This document shows, piece by piece, positions 62,011 through 64,000 of a stretch of 64,000 nt of DNA. The DNA is from Alviniconcha marisindica (Eukaryota > Mollusca > Gastropoda > Provannidae): the NCBI GenBank assembly GCA_018857735.1, contig JABMCL010002018.1:587501-651500 (forward strand). Direction: 5' to 3'. How positions within the stretch are numbered: position 1 is the stretch's first letter; every line of letters begins with the position of its first letter. A program made the position numbers and the translations under genes. The notes beneath the pieces are model-generated. The model was not told the DNA's origin and made no database searches. It worked only from the letters and a program-made list of their open reading frames with translations.

Positions 62011-63986
62011 CACACACACACACACACACACATGGAGCATCCGTAACCCCAATCAGCATTTGCATTGAAATGTTGCTGACCTGCCATTTGCTTTCAGATC
62101 CCTACGAGGCAGTGGCAGGCGTTCAGATGACAGAATGGGAGCGGCAGCGAGAGCAGGAGGAGTTCAGCAAAGCAGCCAAGATTTACCGCCCACTCTCCTC
62201 CATGATGGCCTCTCGCTTCACCCGGGGTGCTTTCATTGACGACCCTGACCAGCAGTCAACGCTGGTGGACTCTGTGGTTAGTGCTGTACTTGTATTTGTA
62301 TCAACCAGGCTGTGGACACTGTTGTTAGTGCTGTGGTTGTATTTGTATCAGCCAGGCTGGTGGACACTGTGGTTAGTGCTGTAGTTGTATTTGTATCAGC
62401 ATATCTGGTGGACACTGTTGTTAGTGCTGTACTTGTATTTGTATCAGCCAGGCTGTGGACACTGTGTTAGTGCTGTGGTTGTATTTGTATCAGCATGTGG
62501 ACACTGTTGTTAGTGCTGTTGTATTTGTATCAGCCGGGCTGTGGACACTGTTGTTAGTGCTGTAGTTGTATTTGTATCAGCAGCTGTGGACACTGTGGTT
62601 AGTGCTGTACTTGTATTTGTATCAGCCAGGCTGTGGACACTGTTGTTAGTGCTGTGGTTGTATTTGTATCAGCATATCTGGTGGACACTGTGGTTAGTGC
62701 TGTACTTGTATTTGTATCAGCCAGGCTGGTGGACACTGTTGTTAGTGCTGTAGTTGTATTTGTATCAGCGTATCTGGTGGACACTGTTGTTAGTGCTGTA
62801 CTTGTATCAGCGTGTCTGGTGGACACTGTTGTTAGTGCTGTACTTGTATCAACCAGGCTGGTGGACACTGTGGTTAGTGCTGTACTTGTATTTGTATCAG
62901 CCTGTCTGGTGGACACTGTTGTTAGTACTGTAGTTGTATTTGTATCAGCGTGTCTGGTGGACACTGTGGTTAGTGCTGTACTTGTATTTGTATCAGCATG
63001 TCTGGTGGACACTGTGGTTAGTGCTGTACTTGTATTTGTATCAGCCAGGCTGGTGGCCACTGTTGTTAGTGCTGTAGTTGTATTTGTATCAGCATATCTG
63101 GTGGACACTGTGGTTAGTGCTGTACTTGTATTTGTATCAGCGTATCTGGTGGACACTGTTGTTAGTGCTGTACTTGTATTTGTATCAGCCAGGCTGGTGG
63201 ACACTGTGGTTAGTGCTGTAGTTGTATTTGTATCAGCGTGTCTGGTGGACACTGTTGTTAGTGCTGTAGTTGTATTTGTATCAGCATATCTGGTGGACAC
63301 TGTGGTTAGTGCTGTAGTTGTATTTGTATCAGCGTATCTGGTGGACACTGTGGTTAGTGCTGTACTTGTATTTGTATCAGCCAGGCTGGTGGACACTGTG
63401 GTTAGTGCTGTACTTGTATTTGTATCAGCCGGGCTGGTGGACACTGTGGTTGTATATTTATCAGCCAGCAGTCAGGGCTGGTGGACACTGTGGTTGTCTG
63501 TGTATCAGCCAGCAGTCAGGGCTGGTGGACACTGTGGTTAGTGCTGTAGTTCACAGGTCACGGGTCATGACTTATGAATGTGAACAAATGTTTACCTATC
63601 ATGATGGATATATGTATTGGGGAATATGGACTAATGTTGCCATGACAGCAGAAGGAACTGCCCTATGCTTCTCGGAGTTTCAGTCACTGATCAGTCATAT
63701 TTTCCATCCTCTCCTGAGGGACTAGATATTGTCTGGTTTTTACCTGCCAGGCTAGGACTTGTACAGTGATGAGGCACAATGAGCAATGTGTGGGGGAACT
63801 TAGCGTGTGGAACACGTGTGAGTGTCTGTATGAGCCTGTTCCAAATGTTGTGTTACAGAGAGAGAAGAGTGAAGCAGCAAAAGCCGCAGAGATGAAGATG
63901 TATGGACGACTGACGCGAGAAGAGTTTGAGTGGCACCCTCACAATCTGATCTGCAAGCGTTTCAACGTCCCCAACCCCTACCCTGA
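50329..63986 (+). CDS. GPATCH1: G-patch domain-containing protein 1 (5' part)
   Basis: Twelve coding exons: 50329-50398, 50721-50858, 51592-51677, 52455-52615, 54120-54223, 54623-54681, 56739-56942, 58659-58809, 60110-60373, 60801-61124, 62098-62276 and 63859-63986. All junctions keep frame and give the first 622 residues (human about 930). The gene continues past the window. Recognised in order: the N-terminal conserved region with [17 protein letters not shown] and [15 protein letters not shown]; the G-patch [15 protein letters not shown] (about 155-190) followed by a lysine-rich run; [48 protein letters not shown]; and [22 protein letters not shown]-patch proteins activate DEAH helicases. 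Human GPATCH1 is a spliceosomal C-complex protein linked to DHX35. Introns 7 and 11 contain arrays derived from the adjoining exon borders. Confidence 0.95.
51176..51225. repeat. (CA)n microsatellite
   Basis: About 25 CA units in GPATCH1 intron 2. Confidence 0.97.
51728..51800. repeat. (CT)n microsatellite
   Basis: CT units begin about 50 bases after the exon 3 donor (51677) in GPATCH1 intron 3. Confidence 0.95.
53275..53345. repeat. Three copies of a ~24-bp ggggcttagagc unit
   Basis: The string ggcggggcttagagc or ggtggggcttagagc recurs three times at roughly 25-base spacing in GPATCH1 intron 4. Longer C, T and G homopolymer runs lie at 52976-53010 and 54263-54283. Confidence 0.88.
53560..53640 (+). 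mobile_element. Retroelement 3' tail
   Basis: The string tctctgatgagataataaag taatcttgaatcttgaat has an AATAAA-like hexamer and a short direct repeat (cttgaat)n at the end. This is characteristic of truncated non-LTR element tails. Confidence 0.6.
57241..57450. repeat. Compound (CA)n microsatellite
   Basis: CA-rich with interspersed catgca, tacgtgca and cgcatgca, in GPATCH1 intron 7. Open frames on both strands are artefacts. Confidence 0.95.
57495..58658 (+). pseudogene. Decayed tandem copies of the start of GPATCH1 exon 8
   Basis: The real exon border is gctccag|GCATTTGGCGTAGGAGCATT then GGAAGATGAAGATGAGGATG. Related strings lie near 57511, 57573, 58119, 58180, 58294, 58411, 58494 and 58578. 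Each is preceded by a tatttgtgt- or tgtgttcc-like stretch, and most are followed by an aagggttaag- or aagggtttaag-like spacer. The copy at 58411-58473 keeps a ctctgtag acceptor and reads [16 protein letters not shown] before a stop, against [18 protein letters not shown] in the real exon. A family C SINE (57650-58085) interrupts the array. I infer old unequal duplication of the intron-exon border. Confidence 0.8.
57650..58085 (-). mobile_element. tRNA-derived SINE, family C, copy 2
   Basis: On the minus strand the head near 58076 reads GGGATAGCTCAGTGGTATAT, matching a tRNA A-box region, followed by CACTGGTTTGAC where a B box is expected. The body matches 43468-43795 (tgtgtacaccatacaaccatg; tcttttacgtgctactgc). 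This copy keeps the head that the other lacks. Confidence 0.82.
58905..59310. repeat. Long interrupted (CA)n / (ACAACA)n microsatellite
   Basis: About 400 bp of CA units interrupted by AACA and CCACA variants in GPATCH1 intron 8. Confidence 0.97.
59620..59815. repeat. GGA-rich tract and (GT)n microsatellite
   Basis: A purine-rich gggagaggggag-type stretch at 59620-59730 is followed by GT units at 59772-59812, all in GPATCH1 intron 8. Confidence 0.9.
59950..60030 (+). mobile_element. Retroposon tail-like fragment with (ATT)n
   Basis: The string gtgttgagctcgctcagcag..atagcaccataaaaatgcat is followed by tattattattgttattg. It is very close to the tails at 11495-11550 and 15150-15225. Confidence 0.55.
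61927..62035. repeat. (CA)n microsatellite
   Basis: CA units with few interruptions, ending about 60 bases before the exon 11 acceptor (62097). Confidence 0.96.
62262..63545 (+). repeat. 48-bp minisatellite seeded by the GPATCH1 exon 11 donor
   Basis: About 27 units of ctggtggacactgtggttag tgctgtacttgtatttgtat cagccagg. The first unit is the last 15 coding bases of exon 11 plus the donor (ctggtggactctgtg|gttagt). Every unit repeats this GTG|GTTAGT-type donor. Some early units have a 2-3-base deletion (gctgtggac), and later ones are full length. Variants alternate (accgg/catat/cgtgt before ctggtgg). The array ends about 310 bp before exon 12. Open frames on both strands follow from the 48-base period. 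Confidence 0.95.
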
Positions 63987-64000
63987 GTAAGTGGGGGAAG

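Noticed and set aside
62599..63541. Open frames of about 280-300 codons on both strands with 16-residue repeats
   Set aside because: They are products of the 48-bp minisatellite in GPATCH1 intron 11. A frame open on both strands with the same period is expected, and there are no domains outside the repeat.

Overview
The window is eukaryotic nuclear DNA. It has spliced genes with GT..AG introns, many micro- and minisatellites, and decayed retroelements. The four recognisable genes are animal genes: BANP, a POGLUT2/3-type O-glucosyltransferase, SOCS6 and GPATCH1. Their divergence from the human proteins, the single POGLUT2/3-like gene and the repeat content suggest an invertebrate, most likely a lophotrochozoan such as a gastropod mollusc. 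That placement is inference. Nothing here is bacterial or viral.

Layout. Bases 1-9290 carry no gene I can support. They hold a chain of minisatellites with units of about 53, 44, 48, 33, 26 and 68 bp, plus a roughly 400-bp foldback element at 5869-6300. BANP runs on the minus strand from 19264 to 10221 (10 coding exons, 425 aa). The POGLUT2/3 homologue runs on the plus strand from 22526 to 30096 (10 coding exons, 522 aa). BANP and POGLUT are arranged head to head, and a probable non-coding first exon of BANP lies near 22000-22140. From 30.1 to 48.7 kb no gene is visible, only tandem repeats, SINE-like copies, a small palindromic MITE-like element and AT-rich sequence. SOCS6 (minus, 49967-48741, 408 aa, one coding exon) and GPATCH1 (plus, from 50329, 12 coding exons seen, running off the right end) form a second head-to-head pair. 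Their start codons are 362 bp apart.

The genes do not form one pathway. BANP is a BEN-domain regulator of CpG-rich promoters. POGLUT2/3 O-glucosylates EGF repeats in the ER. SOCS6 is a Cullin-5/Elongin substrate receptor. GPATCH1 is a spliceosome G-patch protein.

The most unusual theme is tandem repetition of exon-border sequence inside the introns of these genes. GPATCH1 intron 7 holds about eight decayed copies of the start of exon 8, one with an intact acceptor and a readable frame. BANP intron 9 holds several decayed copies of exon 10. A 48-bp minisatellite of about 27 units starts exactly at the exon 11 donor of GPATCH1 and repeats that donor in every unit. The POGLUT exon 3 acceptor is a perfect 25-bp tandem duplication. 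Together these look like repeated local duplication of splice junctions, making arrays of decoy splice sites.
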